Positions 35,704 through 49,375 are shown, numbered from the stretch's first letter. The stretch: DNA of 64,000 nt from Pelagibacteraceae bacterium AG-464-P07 (GCA_003211695.1 QCSA01000003.1:31761-95760), one strand, 5' to 3'. Notes: generated by a model not told the origin, from the letters alone. Numbers and translations are program-made.

Positions 35704-35949
35704 ATGTCTAAAACAAAAATATTAATAGATAGATTGGTCAAGTTAATCGATGAAGGCTTGCTTACTTCAAAGGATATTGGTGATGAAATTAAGAACTCAT
35801 TAAACTATAAAAAAGAAAGAGTAATTAACAAATTAAATTTAGTGACCAGAGATGAGTTTGAAATACAAAAGGCCAGACTAGATAAAATTCAAGAAGAACT
35901 TGGTAAACTTAAAAAAAAAAAAAAAATTAAGAAGGCAAAGAAATCTTAA
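35704..35949 (+). CDS. Accessory factor UbiK family (BMFP) protein
   Basis: An 81-residue coiled-coil protein. The segment NLVTRDEFEIQKARLDKIQEEL (about 45-66) is the hallmark of the BMFP/UbiK family, whose members assist ubiquinone synthesis in proteobacteria. A Lys-rich tail (KKKKKIKKAKKS) follows. It is a single gene between lgt and envZ on the opposite strand, with a 23-bp convergent overlap with envZ. Confidence 0.8.
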   Translation: MSKTKILIDRLVKLIDEGLLTSKDIGDEIKNSLNYKKERVINKLNLVTRDEFEIQKARLDKIQEELGKLKKKKKIKKAKKS

Positions 35950-37243
35950 CTCTCAATCCTTTTTGTGGGCTTGTTTCAAGCATCATATCACCGCCATGAG
36001 ATCTAATAATATCATAAGAAATTGAAAGTCCTAATCCAACTCCAGATTTGTTTTGGCTGCGGCTTTCATCCATTCTGTAAAAAGGTTTAAGAACGTTTTC
36101 TCTTTCATATTCAGGGATACCCGGCCCATCATCATCAACAAAAATAACAATATTGTTCATTGTTTTTTTAAGAGTAACGTTTATTTCTTTTCCAAATAAT
36201 ATAGCATTATTCAAAAGATTATTGATACAGCGTTTGATAGAATTAAGTCTACCACTAAAAGTAACTTTATCATTTATTGATAAATTAATTTTATTATGCT
36301 CATAACGTGAAGCTATTTCTTTAAGAAGCAGATCAAATTCAAATGATTCTGTTTTTTCATTTATTTGTGAACTTGCAAATTGAAGATAATCATTAAGCAT
36401 TTTTTCCATGTCATCAATATCATTAGCCATTTTTTTTGAAATTTCTTTATCTTTAAGAAATGAAAGTTGTAACTTAAGTCTAGTTAGCGGCGTTCTTAAA
36501 TCGTGACTAATGCCAGATAGCATTTCAGATCTCTGATTTAAATGTCTAGTAATTCTCTTTCGCATTCTATCGAATTCATGACCTGCTTGTCGTATTTCCA
36601 AAGCACCCGAAGGTCTAAATTCTTCTATATAATCACCTTTTCCAAAACTTTCTGCAGCTTTGGCTAAATTTACGATTGGTCTTGTTTGATTTCTAAGAAA
36701 CAATATTGCAATCAAAATTAATAAAAATGCTGGCAGTGTAATCCATAAAGCAAAAATTCTGGCTGAAGATGGAGTTATTCTTTCTTTTGGAAAAAAGATT
36801 TGTAGAACCCCATTATTAAATTTTATTCTTAATTCAATAACTTCTTTATAGGAAGTAGCATCAAACCAATGTTCAATAAATTGAGATTTTAATTCTCTTC
36901 TCAATGTTCTATCCATTGGACTAAACCATCTTTCTCCTCGAATATTAGGAAGAGTTGCATCTTCTAAGAATCTTACCGAAAAATTAAAATTTTTATTATA
37001 TAAATCGGTTATTATTTTTTTATTTTCATCATTTTCACTATTGTAGATATCTATAATAGTTACAATTTCACCAACTAATGATCTGGTCATTCCTTTGTTA
37101 GCCTTGATCCAAAGGCTATCAAAAAAAACTACAGTAATTGTTATCTGTAGTAAAATTATTGGAGCCGCGACAATTAATAAAGATCTATAAAATAATCTTT
37201 TTGGTAGAAAATTTTTTATTAACTTATTCAATCCATAAAACAT
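35927..37243 (-). CDS. Sensor histidine kinase, EnvZ-like
   Basis: Inner-membrane sensor kinase of 438 residues. Two membrane helices (about 19-38 and 163-184) flank a periplasmic domain; a HAMP domain follows (about 185-238). The H-box GISHDLRTPLTRLKLQL carries the phosphorylated His, and the ATP-binding domain has NLLNNAILFG, DDDGPGIPEYE and GVGLGLSISYDIIRSHGG. It partners the response regulator whose gene overlaps it by 20 bp. The signal is not readable from sequence; in alphaproteobacteria relatives respond to osmotic or pH stress. Confidence 0.92.
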   Translation of the reverse strand: MFYGLNKLIKNFLPKRLFYRSLLIVAAPIILLQITITVVFFDSLWIKANKGMTRSLVGEIVTIIDIYNSENDENKKIITDLYNKNFNFSVRFLEDATLPNIRGERWFSPMDRTLRRELKSQFIEHWFDATSYKEVIELRIKFNNGVLQIFFPKERITPSSARIFALWITLPAFLLILIAILFLRNQTRPIVNLAKAAESFGKGDYIEEFRPSGALEIRQAGHEFDRMRKRITRHLNQRSEMLSGISHDLRTPLTRLKLQLSFLKDKEISKKMANDIDDMEKMLNDYLQFASSQINEKTESFEFDLLLKEIASRYEHNKINLSINDKVTFSGRLNSIKRCINNLLNNAILFGKEINVTLKKTMNNIVIFVDDDGPGIPEYERENVLKPFYRMDESRSQNKSGVGLGLSISYDIIRSHGGDMMLETSPQKGLRVKISLPS

Positions 37244-37901
37244 AGCCAGATCCTCTTATTGTTTGTAAATATTGGGGATTTTTTGAATCGGTTTCAACTT
37301 TTTGTCTTAGCCTTGTAATTATTACGTCAATAGATCTTTCTTTATTAATGTTAATCAATTTACCTATTTCTTCCCTTGAAAAAACTTTACCAGAAGATTG
37401 AATCATTTTTTGTAATATTAATTTTTCAGTGTTATTGATTTTATATTTTTTGCCATTTTTATTAATGATAAGTTTATTTAAATCAAGATTTGAATTTCCA
37501 ATTGATATTTTGTTAATTTTATTTTTTGATAAGGTTTTATTTAAAATATTTCTTATTCTTAAAAGCAACTCTTTTGGTTCAAAGGGTTTGCTTAGGTAAT
37601 CGTCCGCACCAAATTCTAGTCCTGCCACTCTTTCGCTAGTTTCTCCTTTTGCTGTCAAAAGAATAATTGGTAGTTCAATTTCTTTTTTTATTTCAGAAGT
37701 CAGTTCTAGACCACTCTTTTTAGGCATCATTATGTCTAATACTATAAGATCAAATTTGATTATTTCTATTTTATTTTTTGCATCAAAAGCATCCTTTGCT
37801 GTAGTGACTAAATATTTATTTTCTAAAAGATATTGTTTAACCAATTCTCTAATTCTATCGTCATCGTCAACCACCAGAATATGTGCTAGGTATTTATCCA
37901 T
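37224..37901 (-). CDS. Response regulator, OmpR family
   Basis: 225-residue DNA-binding regulator. Receiver domain with acidic pocket VVDDDDRIREL, phospho-acceptor Asp in LIVLDIMMPKKSGLEL (about residue 55), T/A switch LLTAKGE and the K of YLSKPFEPKEL. The C-terminal winged helix ends in RSIDVIITRLRQKVE and GSGYVLW. It overlaps the MarR gene upstream by 8 bp and envZ-like downstream by 20 bp, so the three are one operon. Confidence 0.93.
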   Translation of the reverse strand: MDKYLAHILVVDDDDRIRELVKQYLLENKYLVTTAKDAFDAKNKIEIIKFDLIVLDIMMPKKSGLELTSEIKKEIELPIILLTAKGETSERVAGLEFGADDYLSKPFEPKELLLRIRNILNKTLSKNKINKISIGNSNLDLNKLIINKNGKKYKINNTEKLILQKMIQSSGKVFSREEIGKLININKERSIDVIITRLRQKVETDSKNPQYLQTIRGSGYVLWIE

Positions 37902-38331
37902 TGATAATTTTTTCTAAAACTTTTTTAAATTTTACAACAGCATCTGAATTTGAATTTTTCAAGGCATGATAAATTCTTTTTTTTTGTTCAAAAAAAATTT
38001 CATTTGAAAGTTTTTTTCCACTCTCATTTAATGAAATATGCCTATGTCTTGAGTCAATTTCACCTTTTTTCATAATTATTTTTTTGTTTTTATTTAAATC
38101 TTTTAAAACTCGATTTAAACTTTGCTTGGTAATTTTTAATTTTCTCAGCAATCCAGAAACTGTTATTCCTTCATACCTTTCAATTAAGTGAATAACTTTT
38201 TGATGAGCAGTTCCAAAGGAATAATTTTCCAAAATTTTTTTTGAATCTGCAAAAGTTTCCCTATAAGCATAATACAACTGTTCAATTATATCTTTGATTT
38301 GTTCATCTTTTAAATATAAAAGTTCTTTCAT
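37894..38331 (-). CDS. MarR-family transcriptional regulator
   Basis: 145 residues. Winged-helix core: ITVSGLLRKLKITKQSLNRVLKDLNKNKKI is the recognition helix region and GEIDSRHRHISLNESGKKL is the wing, the MarR D-x-R motif being in DSRHRHISL. It heads the operon with the response regulator and kinase, and is divergent from ilvE, so the 88-bp gap (38332-38419) probably holds its operator. The ligand is unknown. Confidence 0.88.
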   Translation of the reverse strand: MKELLYLKDEQIKDIIEQLYYAYRETFADSKKILENYSFGTAHQKVIHLIERYEGITVSGLLRKLKITKQSLNRVLKDLNKNKKIIMKKGEIDSRHRHISLNESGKKLSNEIFFEQKKRIYHALKNSNSDAVVKFKKVLEKIING

Positions 38332-38419
38332 TTTATTGGTAAGCTATATTGACATAATATATTAAGATCGATAGTTTTTTGAAGAAAATTAATCTGAAAA
38401 GATATAAAATAATAATAAA

Positions 38420-39307
38420 ATGGATTTAGTACCTTTCGATAAAAGATCAGGGAAGATATGGTTTAATGGAGAAAAGGTTGAATGGGCCAATGCTAAGGTT
38501 CATGTTTTAAATCACGGACTGCATTATGCAAGCTGTGTTTTCGAAGGCGAAAGAGTTTATGATGGTGAAATTTTTAAACTCGAAGAACATACAAAGCGAT
38601 TGTTTTATTCAGCTGGCAGAATGGGAATTAAAATTCCTTATAACCAAAAAGAGATTAACCAAGCTTGCAATGAAATAGTACTAGCGCAAAAAGTGCAAAA
38701 TGGATATGTGAGACCGATTGCATGGAGAGGAAGTGAAATGATGGCAATTTCTGCTCAAAAAAATAAAATTCATGTTGTCATTGCGACTTGGGAGTGGGGA
38801 TCATATTTCGACCCAGATCTTAAATTAAAAGGTATAAAATTAAACATATCTTCTTGGAGAAGACCAAATCCCAATTCTGTACCTTGGGATACTAAGTCAT
38901 CAGGTTTATATATGATATGTACACTTTCTAAGCACGAAGCTGAAAGTAAAGGTTTTACCGATTCTCTTATGTTAGATTATGAAGATAATATAGCAGAATC
39001 AACTGGCTCAAACATTTTTTTCAAAAATGATAAAAACGAAATTCATACACCCATACCAGATTCTTTTTTAGATGGTATAACAAGAAGGTGTGTAATTGAT
39101 ATTGCAAAATCAAAAGGAATAAAAATAATTGAAAGAAAAATTAAGCCAGATGAGATGTCAAATTTTTCAGGATGTTTTTTAACAGGAACAGCAGCAGAAG
39201 TTACACCGGTGTCCCAAATTGATAAATATAAATTTAATGTTTGTGATGTTATTAAAGATCTTTCTGAGAGTTATAAAGCTTTAGTTCAAAAGAAAACCGC
39301 AGCCTAA
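38420..39307 (+). CDS. ilvE: Branched-chain amino acid aminotransferase
   Basis: PLP enzyme of fold type IV for the last step of valine, leucine and isoleucine synthesis. Motifs: WANAKVHVLNHGLHYASCVFEGERVYDG at the N-terminus, WDTKSSGLYMICTLSKHEA with the PLP lysine in the KSSG context, LDYEDNIAESTGSNIFF, and LTGTAAEVTPVSQID at the end. 295 residues, usual. Encoded alone on the plus strand, with its stop overlapping the convergent pgsA stop by 4 bp. Confidence 0.95.
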   Translation: MDLVPFDKRSGKIWFNGEKVEWANAKVHVLNHGLHYASCVFEGERVYDGEIFKLEEHTKRLFYSAGRMGIKIPYNQKEINQACNEIVLAQKVQNGYVRPIAWRGSEMMAISAQKNKIHVVIATWEWGSYFDPDLKLKGIKLNISSWRRPNPNSVPWDTKSSGLYMICTLSKHEAESKGFTDSLMLDYEDNIAESTGSNIFFKNDKNEIHTPIPDSFLDGITRRCVIDIAKSKGIKIIERKIKPDEMSNFSGCFLTGTAAEVTPVSQIDKYKFNVCDVIKDLSESYKALVQKKTAA

Positions 39308-39888
39308 TTTTTTTCATCTTCTGATATAATATGATCTATACCTTTTCGAACATAATCGTAACCAGTGTATAGAGTTAAAAATGCAGATAGCCATAGAAGA
39401 ATTATTCCCACAGTTTGGGCGTTATAATCTTCAAAATTTATAATCGTATTGCCAGTTTCTCCAGTTAACAAAATTGCAATTGAAAACATCTGTATAAAAG
39501 TCTTGACCTTTGCAAGACTGGTTACCGGCATTTGAACTTGCACTTTTCCTAAAAATTCTCTTAAGCCAGAAATTAAGATTTCTCGTGTAAGAATAATAAT
39601 AGCCGCGATTACTTCATAATTTTGAATAGTACCATTCATAACAAGTAGTATTAATGCAGCTGATACAATTATTTTATCTGCAATAGGGTCTAATAATTCT
39701 CCCAGTTTAGACTCTTCCTTATATAGTCTTGCCAACACTCCATCCAAGAAATCAGTAAAACTTGCTAATAAAAATAATAAAAAAGGAATTATTTCACCAT
39801 AGAAGCCAGGAAGAAAAAAAGAGACTACAAAAAATGGAACAATAATAATACGACCAATAGTTAAAATATTTGGAATTTTAAATTTCAT
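39304..39888 (-). CDS. pgsA: CDP-diacylglycerol-glycerol-3-phosphate 3-phosphatidyltransferase
   Basis: Makes phosphatidylglycerophosphate in phospholipid synthesis. The CDP-alcohol phosphotransferase motif D-x2-DG-x2-AR-x8-G-x3-D is visible in SFTDFLDGVLARLYKEESKLGELLDPIADK. Four to five hydrophobic segments. I choose the ATG at 39888 (MKFKIPNIL), 4 bp after the uvrC stop, giving 194 residues; the frame extends upstream into uvrC. uvrC-pgsA is a widespread pair. Confidence 0.94.
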   Translation of the reverse strand: MKFKIPNILTIGRIIIVPFFVVSFFLPGFYGEIIPFLLFLLASFTDFLDGVLARLYKEESKLGELLDPIADKIIVSAALILLVMNGTIQNYEVIAAIIILTREILISGLREFLGKVQVQMPVTSLAKVKTFIQMFSIAILLTGETGNTIINFEDYNAQTVGIILLWLSAFLTLYTGYDYVRKGIDHIISEDEKN

Positions 39889-39892
39889 AATA

Positions 39893-41728
39893 TTAGTCGT
39901 GAAAAAAATTGTGTATTTTTTTTGCAACAGATTGTTCTATTCCTTCAACTGATTTCAATTCATCAAAACTAGCAGCTTCTACAGCTCTAGCAGAACCAAA
40001 ATAATTTAATAAAGTCTTCTTTCTTATTTTTCCTATTCCGCCAATCTGATCAAGTAATGATTTTTTCATCCCCTTTATTCTTTTATCTCTATGAGCGCTT
40101 ATGGCAAATCTATGAGCTTCGTCTCTTAGTCTTTGTAAAAAAAATAAGACTGGATCATTTCTACTAAATTTAAAAGTATTGTTTTCAAAAAAAAATGTTT
40201 CATTTCCACTATTTCTGAACTTTCCTTTTGCTATAGCGATAATGGGAATATCATACAATCCAAGCTCATTTATTGTTTTTCTAGCAACAGAATATTGTCC
40301 CTTACCCCCATCAATTAAAACAAGATCGGGCAATGATAAGGCACTTTTAATATCTTTTACAGCTTTAGAAAATCTTCTAAACAAAACTTCTTTTAGCATT
40401 GCATAGTCGTCATTTTTTATATGTTCTGATTTAATATTAAATTTTCGGTATCTCTTTTTAATAAAACCTTCAGTTCCAAAAGCTATTAGGGCACCAACGC
40501 TGTTACTTCCCTGAATATGGCTATTATCGTAGACTTCAATCAGGTTTATGTTTGATTTCAAAGAAAATTTATTGGAGAGTTCTTCAAATAAATTTCTGTT
40601 GCTTTCGGTTTCATAAGCTTTTCTCGTCAAAGATTCTTTTGCATTTTTTTCAGCCATAACAGAAATTTTTAGTTCGTTTCCTTTTTTTGCTGTTTTAATA
40701 GATACTGGTTTATTTTCTTTAAGCTCTAAAGTTTTTTCAATAAGTTTTTGATCGTCAATTTCTTTATTAATTATTATTAATTTTGGTGCACTCTTATTTT
40801 CATAAAATTGCATTATGAATGAGGAAAGTATTTTAGATAAATTCTCATCAGGATCATGTTTTGGAAAAAATGACTGATTACCCCAATTCTGTTTAGATCT
40901 AAAAAAAAATACTTGAATGCAACTTTTGCCCGATTCTTTATATGCAGCAATTACATCAGCTTCAGACAAATTCGTTGCATTTACGTTTTGAGAAGATTGT
41001 ATTTGAGTTAAAGCTTTGATTCTATCTCTTAAAATAGCAGCTTTTTCATAATCCAATTCTTTGCTAGCTGTGTCCATCTGTTTTGATAAATCTTTTTGAA
41101 TATTTCGAGTTTTTCCAGAAATGAATTCAATGCTGCTATGAACTAGTTTATTATAGGATTTAGGATCCGTATATCCCACACACGGAGCAGAACATCTTTT
41201 AATTTGATACAATATACAAGGTCTTTGTCTATTTTTAAAAATACTGTCATCACAAATCCTTAGTAAAAAAATTTTTTGAAGTATTTTAATAGTCCAATTA
41301 GCAGAACCTGCTGAAGCAAAGGGGCCAAAATAATGTCCATCTCTAGTTTTTTTTCCTCTATGTTTAGTCAATTGAGGCCATTTTTCATTTTTACTTATAA
41401 AAATATAGGGAAAGGATTTATCATCTTTCAGTAAAATATTAAATTTTGGTTTGTGTTTTTTAATTAAGTTTGCTTCCAATAATAACGCTTCACTTTCGTT
41501 AGAAGTGGTTGTGACTTCGATGTTTTTAGTTTGTGCCAGCATCCTTTCAGTTCTTATTGGAAGAGTTTTTTCCGAAATATAATTTTTTAATCTGTTAGGT
41601 AAATTTTTGGCCTTACCAACATATAAAATCTCATTATTTTCATTTAACATCCTGTAAACACCGGGATTTTTAGAAATCAAAGGAATTTTTTTTTTTATTA
41701 TAGATTTTCCTTTATTAAAACTAAACAT
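39893..41728 (-). CDS. uvrC: Excinuclease ABC subunit C
   Basis: Makes the dual incisions of nucleotide excision repair. N-terminal GIY-YIG nuclease: [23 protein letters not shown]; a Cys-rich region CPCILYQ-like around [23 protein letters not shown] motif [20 protein letters not shown]-terminal endonuclease [13 protein letters not shown] and a helix-hairpin-helix end. 611 residues, normal. It is downstream of folB (8-bp overlap). uvrB is encoded in the same minus-strand group. Confidence 0.96.
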   Translation of the reverse strand: MFSFNKGKSIIKKKIPLISKNPGVYRMLNENNEILYVGKAKNLPNRLKNYISEKTLPIRTERMLAQTKNIEVTTTSNESEALLLEANLIKKHKPKFNILLKDDKSFPYIFISKNEKWPQLTKHRGKKTRDGHYFGPFASAGSANWTIKILQKIFLLRICDDSIFKNRQRPCILYQIKRCSAPCVGYTDPKSYNKLVHSSIEFISGKTRNIQKDLSKQMDTASKELDYEKAAILRDRIKALTQIQSSQNVNATNLSEADVIAAYKESGKSCIQVFFFRSKQNWGNQSFFPKHDPDENLSKILSSFIMQFYENKSAPKLIIINKEIDDQKLIEKTLELKENKPVSIKTAKKGNELKISVMAEKNAKESLTRKAYETESNRNLFEELSNKFSLKSNINLIEVYDNSHIQGSNSVGALIAFGTEGFIKKRYRKFNIKSEHIKNDDYAMLKEVLFRRFSKAVKDIKSALSLPDLVLIDGGKGQYSVARKTINELGLYDIPIIAIAKGKFRNSGNETFFFENNTFKFSRNDPVLFFLQRLRDEAHRFAISAHRDKRIKGMKKSLLDQIGGIGKIRKKTLLNYFGSARAVEAASFDELKSVEGIEQSVAKKIHNFFHD

Positions 41729-42143
41729 GAATACGTTTTTTTGTTATTTCTATTCCTACAGAGGCAGCTTCTCTAATAACATCAAGTTTTTCAATTTTTA
41801 ATTTAATTTTATCAATTCTTTCATCTTTAAATAGTTCATCAAAAAGATCATCAGCAAGACTTTCTAAAAAATTATAATGTTTGTTTTTAGTCATATTTTT
41901 AATAACTTTAATAATTCTTCCATAATCGACTATTGATTTTATATCCTTGTCGTTAAGGTTTTTTTGATCTGTATAATTTAGTTCAATATTAAATTTAACT
42001 TTCTGCTTTTTAGCCTTTTCTGTACTGTAGTAGCCAATGACAAAATTTAATAATAAATCTTTAATTATTACTTTTTTTTTATAATCAAAATTTGTTTTTT
42101 GTTTTTTATCTAAGGATATTAGTTTAAATTTCTTTATATTCAT
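41721..42143 (-). CDS. folB: Dihydroneopterin aldolase
   Basis: Cleaves dihydroneopterin in folate synthesis. Conserved pattern: [29 protein letters not shown] near the start and the [14 protein letters not shown] segment with the catalytic Glu/Lys region later. I set the start at the ATG at 42143 ([11 protein letters not shown]), which forms an ATGA overlap with the preceding SDR stop; the longer frame begins inside that gene. 140 residues. Its pairing with an SDR suggests both act on pterins. Confidence 0.87.
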   Translation of the reverse strand: MNIKKFKLISLDKKQKTNFDYKKKVIIKDLLLNFVIGYYSTEKAKKQKVKFNIELNYTDQKNLNDKDIKSIVDYGRIIKVIKNMTKNKHYNFLESLADDLFDELFKDERIDKIKLKIEKLDVIREAASVGIEITKKRIHV

Positions 42144-42898
42144 TCTTTGTTTCCAATAATATCTGGTGTTTTCCAATTTAAATTTTGTCCACTATCTATA
42201 GCAATTACTTGTCCTGTAATCGACTTATTTGTAATCAAAAATTTAACTGCAGAACATATTTCTTTTGTATCAACACTCTTTTTTAATAAAGTTGAAAGAT
42301 ATTGTTTTTTAAAGTGTTTTGCAGATTGTCTCTTATTTTTTATTGTAGGCCCAGGCGCAATACCATTAACTCTTATATTTGGAGCTAAACTCATTGCAGA
42401 AGTTTTAGTAAGTGTGTAAAGACCAGTTTTACTTAAGGTATAAGATAAAAAATATGGTGTTAGTTTAAAGACTCTTTGATCAACAATATTTATTATACTA
42501 GCCCTACTATTTTTTGATACTAGTTTAGAAAATTGTTTAATTAAAATGGCCGGAGCCTTTAAATTGATATTTAAGTGTTTATCCCATCTTTTAATAGAAA
42601 AATTTTTTATATTATCGTTTTCAAATAAAGAGGCATTGTTAATTAAACAATTAATACCTTTCATTTTTAAGTTTGCAAAACGAATTATTTTATTAAGTTC
42701 AGAAATTTTGTTTAAATTTGCCTTTATTAAAAAAATTCTTGAACCTTTTCTTTCTAAATTTTTTTTTAATTTTTCAGCCATTTCTTTCGATTTGTTATAG
42801 TGGATTGTGATTTGATTTTTGTCATTAGCTAAACCCTCAGCTATTGCAGCACCAATTCTTGTTGCTCCCCCAGTAATGATTATTTTTTGGATTTCCAT
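42140..42898 (-). CDS. Short-chain dehydrogenase/reductase, possibly FolM-like pteridine reductase
   Basis: 252 residues of SDR fold. NADP-binding [17 protein letters not shown] at the N-terminus (the TGGxxRIG form with Arg is common in pteridine reductases), CLINNASLF, catalytic Tyr/Lys in [17 protein letters not shown], and the [11 protein letters not shown] motif. Translationally coupled to folB by an ATGA overlap, which supports a role in dihydrofolate or dihydromonapterin reduction. SDR membership is certain, the substrate is inferred. Confidence 0.85.
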   Translation of the reverse strand: MEIQKIIITGGATRIGAAIAEGLANDKNQITIHYNKSKEMAEKLKKNLERKGSRIFLIKANLNKISELNKIIRFANLKMKGINCLINNASLFENDNIKNFSIKRWDKHLNINLKAPAILIKQFSKLVSKNSRASIINIVDQRVFKLTPYFLSYTLSKTGLYTLTKTSAMSLAPNIRVNGIAPGPTIKNKRQSAKHFKKQYLSTLLKKSVDTKEICSAVKFLITNKSITGQVIAIDSGQNLNWKTPDIIGNKE

Positions 42899-45051
42899 TT
42901 TTTAATTCCTTTTTTTGCTCTAGTTCCAGGCATGCCCATAGTAGATCTTCCTTCAGGGTATAGCTTATTTTTAATACTATATTGCTTAATCTTTGGATTT
43001 AAGTTTATTTCTAATTCTGTGGCTTCTAATTTCCTTATTTCATCTCTAATTTTTGCAGCTTCTTCGAATTCTAAATTTGCTGCCGCATCTTTCATTTTGG
43101 TATTTAAAATTTTTAAATGTTTTTTTAAATTTCCTCCAATATTTATATTATGTCCTATTTTGACATAATCTTTTTCATAAACTGACTCCAAAATATCGTT
43201 AATATCTTTTTTAATAGAGGATGCATTAATATTATTTTTCTTATTGTATTCTAGCTGTTTACTTCTTCTTCTATCCGTTTCTGTAATTGCTTTTTCAATA
43301 CTTTTGGTTTTATTATCTGCATAAAGAATTACTTTTCCTTCCAAGTTTCTTGCAGCTCTGCCAATTGTTTGTATTAGGGATGTTCCAGATCTTAAAAAAC
43401 CTTCTTTGTCAGCGTCCAAAATTCCTACAAGTGCACACTCTGGTATATCAAGTCCTTCTCTTAAAAGATTAATTCCAACCAATACATCAAAAACTCCTAT
43501 TCTCAAATCTCTTAATATTTCAATTCTTTCAAGTGTATCTATATCTGAGTGGAGATATCTAACTTTAATACCATTTTCGTGAAGATATTCTGTTAAATCT
43601 TCAGCCATCCTTTTAGTTAAAGTAGTTACAAGGACTCTATATTTTTTTCCAATGACATTTCTACATTCATGCATTAGATCATCAACTTGATTTTTTGCTG
43701 GTCGAATTTCAACATCAGGATCAATTAATCCAGTAGGTCTAATTATTTGATCAATAAATTTACCTGAAGTTTGTTTTAATTCCCATGGGCCTGGAGTTGC
43801 CGATACATAAACAGTTTGCGTTCTCATTCCATCCCACTCTTCAAATTTTAAAGGTCTATTATCCATGCAAGAGGGCAATCTAAATCCATATTCAGCTAAA
43901 GTTTTTTTTCTAGAATGATCACCTTTGTACATTCCATTTAATTGAGGAACAGTAACGTGACTTTCGTCAACAAATATCAAAGTATTGTCAGGAAAATACT
44001 CGAACAAAGTTGGGGGTGGCTCTCCTTCTTTTCTACCAGACAAATATCTAGAGTAGTTTTCTATTCCCGCACAGGTACCTGTAGCCTCAATCATTTCAAG
44101 ATCAAATTTGGTCCTTTCTTTTAATCTTTGAGCTTCTAATAATTTATTTTCTTTTTGATGTTTAACTAATACTTGTTCTAATTCTTTTTTTATTTCGACA
44201 ATCGCCTGATCAATAGTAGGTTTTGGAGTAATATAGTGGCTGTTTGCATATAACTTAACTAAATTAAATTCATTAGTTTTATCTCCGGTTAATGGATCAA
44301 ATTCTTCAATTTTTTCTAACTTTTCTCCAAATAAAGTTATTCGCCACGCCCTATCTTCTAAATGAGATGGAAAGATTTCAAGATTTTCTCCTCTTACTCT
44401 AAAGGTACCTCTATAAAAGTTTTGATCATTTCTTTTGTACTGCAAATTAACAAAAGTTTTTATAATTTCTTCTCTATTATGATTATGATTTTTTTTAAGC
44501 GTTAGAGTCATCTTGCTATAAGACTCAACAGAACCCAAACCATATATGCATGAAACGCTTGCTACAATTATAACATCATCTCTCTCCAATAAAGATCGCG
44601 TAGCAGAATGTCTCATTCGATCAATTTGTTCATTAATGGAAGCTTCTTTTTCTATGTATGTATCTGACCTAGGAACATATGCTTCGGGGGTATAATAATC
44701 GTAATATGAAACAAAATATTCAACAGCATTGTTTGGAAAAAAACTTTTCATTTCACCATATAGCTGAGCTGCTAAAGTTTTATTTGGAGCCAAAATTAAG
44801 GCAGGTCTATTTGTTTCTTCTATAACTTTAGCCATCGTAAATGTTTTTCCAGATCCAGTTACTCCCAGGAGCACTTGATCATTTTCTCCTTTTTTTGCAT
44901 TTATGACCAAATTTCTAATAGCTGTAGGCTGATCTCCGGCTGGCTTAAAATTGCTTTCAATTTTAAATTTTTTACCACCCTCAAGTTTGTTAAATATTGG
45001 TGGTTTTTTACTTTGAATGTTTGTAATTTTATTTTGATAAGTATTCTGCAT
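42880..45051 (-). CDS. uvrB: Excinuclease ABC subunit B
   Basis: Damage-verifying helicase of nucleotide excision repair. Walker [17 protein letters not shown], the Tyr-rich beta hairpin [18 protein letters not shown], helicase motif [28 protein letters not shown], and a UVR motif [24 protein letters not shown] near the C-terminus. 723 residues, slightly longer than the E. coli protein because of N- and C-terminal tails. First gene of uvrB-SDR-folB-uvrC-pgsA, with overlapping junctions. Confidence 0.97.
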   Translation of the reverse strand: MQNTYQNKITNIQSKKPPIFNKLEGGKKFKIESNFKPAGDQPTAIRNLVINAKKGENDQVLLGVTGSGKTFTMAKVIEETNRPALILAPNKTLAAQLYGEMKSFFPNNAVEYFVSYYDYYTPEAYVPRSDTYIEKEASINEQIDRMRHSATRSLLERDDVIIVASVSCIYGLGSVESYSKMTLTLKKNHNHNREEIIKTFVNLQYKRNDQNFYRGTFRVRGENLEIFPSHLEDRAWRITLFGEKLEKIEEFDPLTGDKTNEFNLVKLYANSHYITPKPTIDQAIVEIKKELEQVLVKHQKENKLLEAQRLKERTKFDLEMIEATGTCAGIENYSRYLSGRKEGEPPPTLFEYFPDNTLIFVDESHVTVPQLNGMYKGDHSRKKTLAEYGFRLPSCMDNRPLKFEEWDGMRTQTVYVSATPGPWELKQTSGKFIDQIIRPTGLIDPDVEIRPAKNQVDDLMHECRNVIGKKYRVLVTTLTKRMAEDLTEYLHENGIKVRYLHSDIDTLERIEILRDLRIGVFDVLVGINLLREGLDIPECALVGILDADKEGFLRSGTSLIQTIGRAARNLEGKVILYADNKTKSIEKAITETDRRRSKQLEYNKKNNINASSIKKDINDILESVYEKDYVKIGHNINIGGNLKKHLKILNTKMKDAAANLEFEEAAKIRDEIRKLEATELEINLNPKIKQYSIKNKLYPEGRSTMGMPGTRAKKGIKKWKSKK

Positions 45052-45074
45052 TCTATGTTAATAATAAATTTTAA

Positions 45075-47238
<2,164 letters not shown>

Positions 47239-47296
47239 ATTTAAAACATATTTAGGTAGTTTTAAAAAAATTATAAGGTATCGATGTTAATTGGCT

Positions 47297-48328
47297 TTAA
47301 ACAAAAGTATCGTTATGTTGTTGATTAACCCTTACAAAAGTTGTGCATTTGCTTAGTTGTTTTAGCGATGGAGCTCCTACGTATGTGCAACTACTTCTAA
47401 GACCACCTAAAATATTTAATATTGTATCTTTAATTTTACCTCGATACTTTAATTTCACATTTTTGCCCTCACTACTTCTGTAATCTACAAGGCCACCATA
47501 GTGTTTTTCATTTGCTGTATCTGAGCTTGATCCATAGAATTCAATAAATTTTATTCCATTTTTTTTTATGACTTTCCCTTTACCCTCGTCATGACCAGCA
47601 AACATACCACCCAACATAACAAAATCAGCGCCTCCACCAAAAGCTTTTGCTATATCGCCAGGGCAAGTGCATCCGCCATCAGCAATAATATGAGCACCGA
47701 GTCCATGCGCAGCATCTGCGCATTCAATAACTGCACTTAGCTGAGGATAACCAACACCTGTTTGAATACGAGTAGTACATACACTGCCAGGACCTATGCC
47801 TACTTTAACAATATCAGCTCCACTTAATATTAATTCTTGTGTCATATCAGCTGTAACTACATTTCCAGCAATTATTGTTTTTGTTGGATATTTTTCCCTT
47901 ACTGACTGAACAAATTTACTAAAATGATCAGAATAACCGTTAGCAATATCAATGCATATAAATTGAAAAAAACTAAATTCCTTTATAATTTCATTAAGTT
48001 TTTTAAAATCTTCACTCTTGGTTCCTGTGCTAAATGCCAAATAAGGGTAAATTGATTTAATGTACGAACAATGCTTAATAATGTTAATATCGTGTTGTTT
48101 TGTCAAACATGTCATCAATTCAAATTTTGCTAGACTTTTAGCAACTTCTAGTTCACCAACTCCATCCATATTAGCCGCCATAATAGGTATACCCGACCAT
48201 TCATTATTGCTATGTTTGAATTTGTAAGTACGTTTGAGCTCGACATCTTTCCGACTGTGCAGCGTACTTCTCTTTGGTCTAAAAAGAACGTCAGAATAGT
48301 CTAGCTTAATATCTTCTTCAATACGCAT
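47297..48328 (-). CDS. guaC: GMP reductase
   Basis: Deaminates GMP to IMP using NADPH, salvaging guanine nucleotides. Motifs: [14 protein letters not shown] at the N-terminus, the catalytic-Cys loop [51 protein letters not shown], and [16 protein letters not shown], which distinguishes GMP reductase from IMP dehydrogenase. No CBS domains; 343 residues, normal. It is divergent from the ELM1-like gene. Confidence 0.94.
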   Translation of the reverse strand: MRIEEDIKLDYSDVLFRPKRSTLHSRKDVELKRTYKFKHSNNEWSGIPIMAANMDGVGELEVAKSLAKFELMTCLTKQHDINIIKHCSYIKSIYPYLAFSTGTKSEDFKKLNEIIKEFSFFQFICIDIANGYSDHFSKFVQSVREKYPTKTIIAGNVVTADMTQELILSGADIVKVGIGPGSVCTTRIQTGVGYPQLSAVIECADAAHGLGAHIIADGGCTCPGDIAKAFGGGADFVMLGGMFAGHDEGKGKVIKKNGIKFIEFYGSSSDTANEKHYGGLVDYRSSEGKNVKLKYRGKIKDTILNILGGLRSSCTYVGAPSLKQLSKCTTFVRVNQQHNDTFV

Positions 48329-48424
48329 GATTCCAAGATCAATGTATAATGTCTTTTCATTTCATTTCAATAAAAACAATTTATGTTGTGGATAAATAAA
48401 ATATTGAAATATATATAAGTAAAT

Positions 48425-49372
48425 ATGGCTAAACTAAAAGCTTTATTATTAACAGAAGGGTACCATGGCATGATTAGTCAAGTGGAAGGTCTTGCTAAGG
48501 CATTACAAGTTGAATTTCAACATAAAATTGTAAGACTAAACTTGATGTGGAATTATATTCCACCTAAACTTACTCCAATATCAAAAATAATTTTGAAAGA
48601 TAACAATTATATAAACAATGATGACACTTTTGATTTAGTCATTTCATGTGGAAGGAAAAGTGTAGTTCCATCTATCATCCTTAAGAAAAAAAATGATAAA
48701 ATTTTTACAATTCATATACAAGACCCAAAAGTAAGTTTCAAAAATTTTGATCTTATTGTTGCTCCCGAACATGACAATTTGATAGGAGAAAATGTTATAA
48801 ATTCAAAAGGAGCAATTCATTACATTACAAAGGATGAGATTGAAAAGGCAAATTTTTATTTATCTGATAAAATCAAGAACAAAAAAATTGTTTCCCTAAT
48901 ATTAGGAGGTCCAAATAAATATTATAATTTTAGCAATGAAGAATTGACTAAGATATTTAACAAAGTTAGATCAAATTTTATATCTATTGGTTACAAAATA
49001 ATTATTATTCCTTCAATGAGAACACCAAAAAGAATAATTAATTTAGCAAACAAAGAATTTCTTTCAGAAGGTTATGTTGTTAATTCTGTAGATAAGCAGG
49101 CTTATCTAGCTTCACTTGCTCTGGCGAATAAAATAGTTGTGACTTGCGATTCTACTTCAATGATTTCTGAGGCAGCGGCATCTGGTAAACCCATATTTGT
49201 CGCACATATGCGACCCAAAATGAATAACTATAGATTTGAAAGATTCTTTCATTTATTTAGAGAAATGGGAATTACAAGAAATTTAGAAGAAAAAGTTGAA
49301 AATTGGTCATATAAACATTTTAATGAGGCTGAAAGAATAGCACCCATGATACATTCTAAATTGAGTAATTAA
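48425..49372 (+). CDS. Mitochondrial fission ELM1-family protein (DUF1022)
   Basis: A 315-residue protein of the ELM1/DUF1022 family, widespread in alphaproteobacteria and related to plant ELM1. Visible features: KALLLTEGYHGMISQVEGLAKAL, ISCGRKSVVPSI, IHIQDPKVSFKNFDLIVAPEHD, LILGGPNKYYNF, and VTCDSTSMISEAAASGKPIFV, a glycosyltransferase-B-like layout. Its bacterial function is not established; a sugar-nucleotide or envelope role has been suggested by the fold. Followed 3 bp later by a 2OG-Fe oxygenase gene. Confidence 0.86.
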   Translation: MAKLKALLLTEGYHGMISQVEGLAKALQVEFQHKIVRLNLMWNYIPPKLTPISKIILKDNNYINNDDTFDLVISCGRKSVVPSIILKKKNDKIFTIHIQDPKVSFKNFDLIVAPEHDNLIGENVINSKGAIHYITKDEIEKANFYLSDKIKNKKIVSLILGGPNKYYNFSNEELTKIFNKVRSNFISIGYKIIIIPSMRTPKRIINLANKEFLSEGYVVNSVDKQAYLASLALANKIVVTCDSTSMISEAAASGKPIFVAHMRPKMNNYRFERFFHLFREMGITRNLEEKVENWSYKHFNEAERIAPMIHSKLSN

Positions 49373-49375
49373 ATT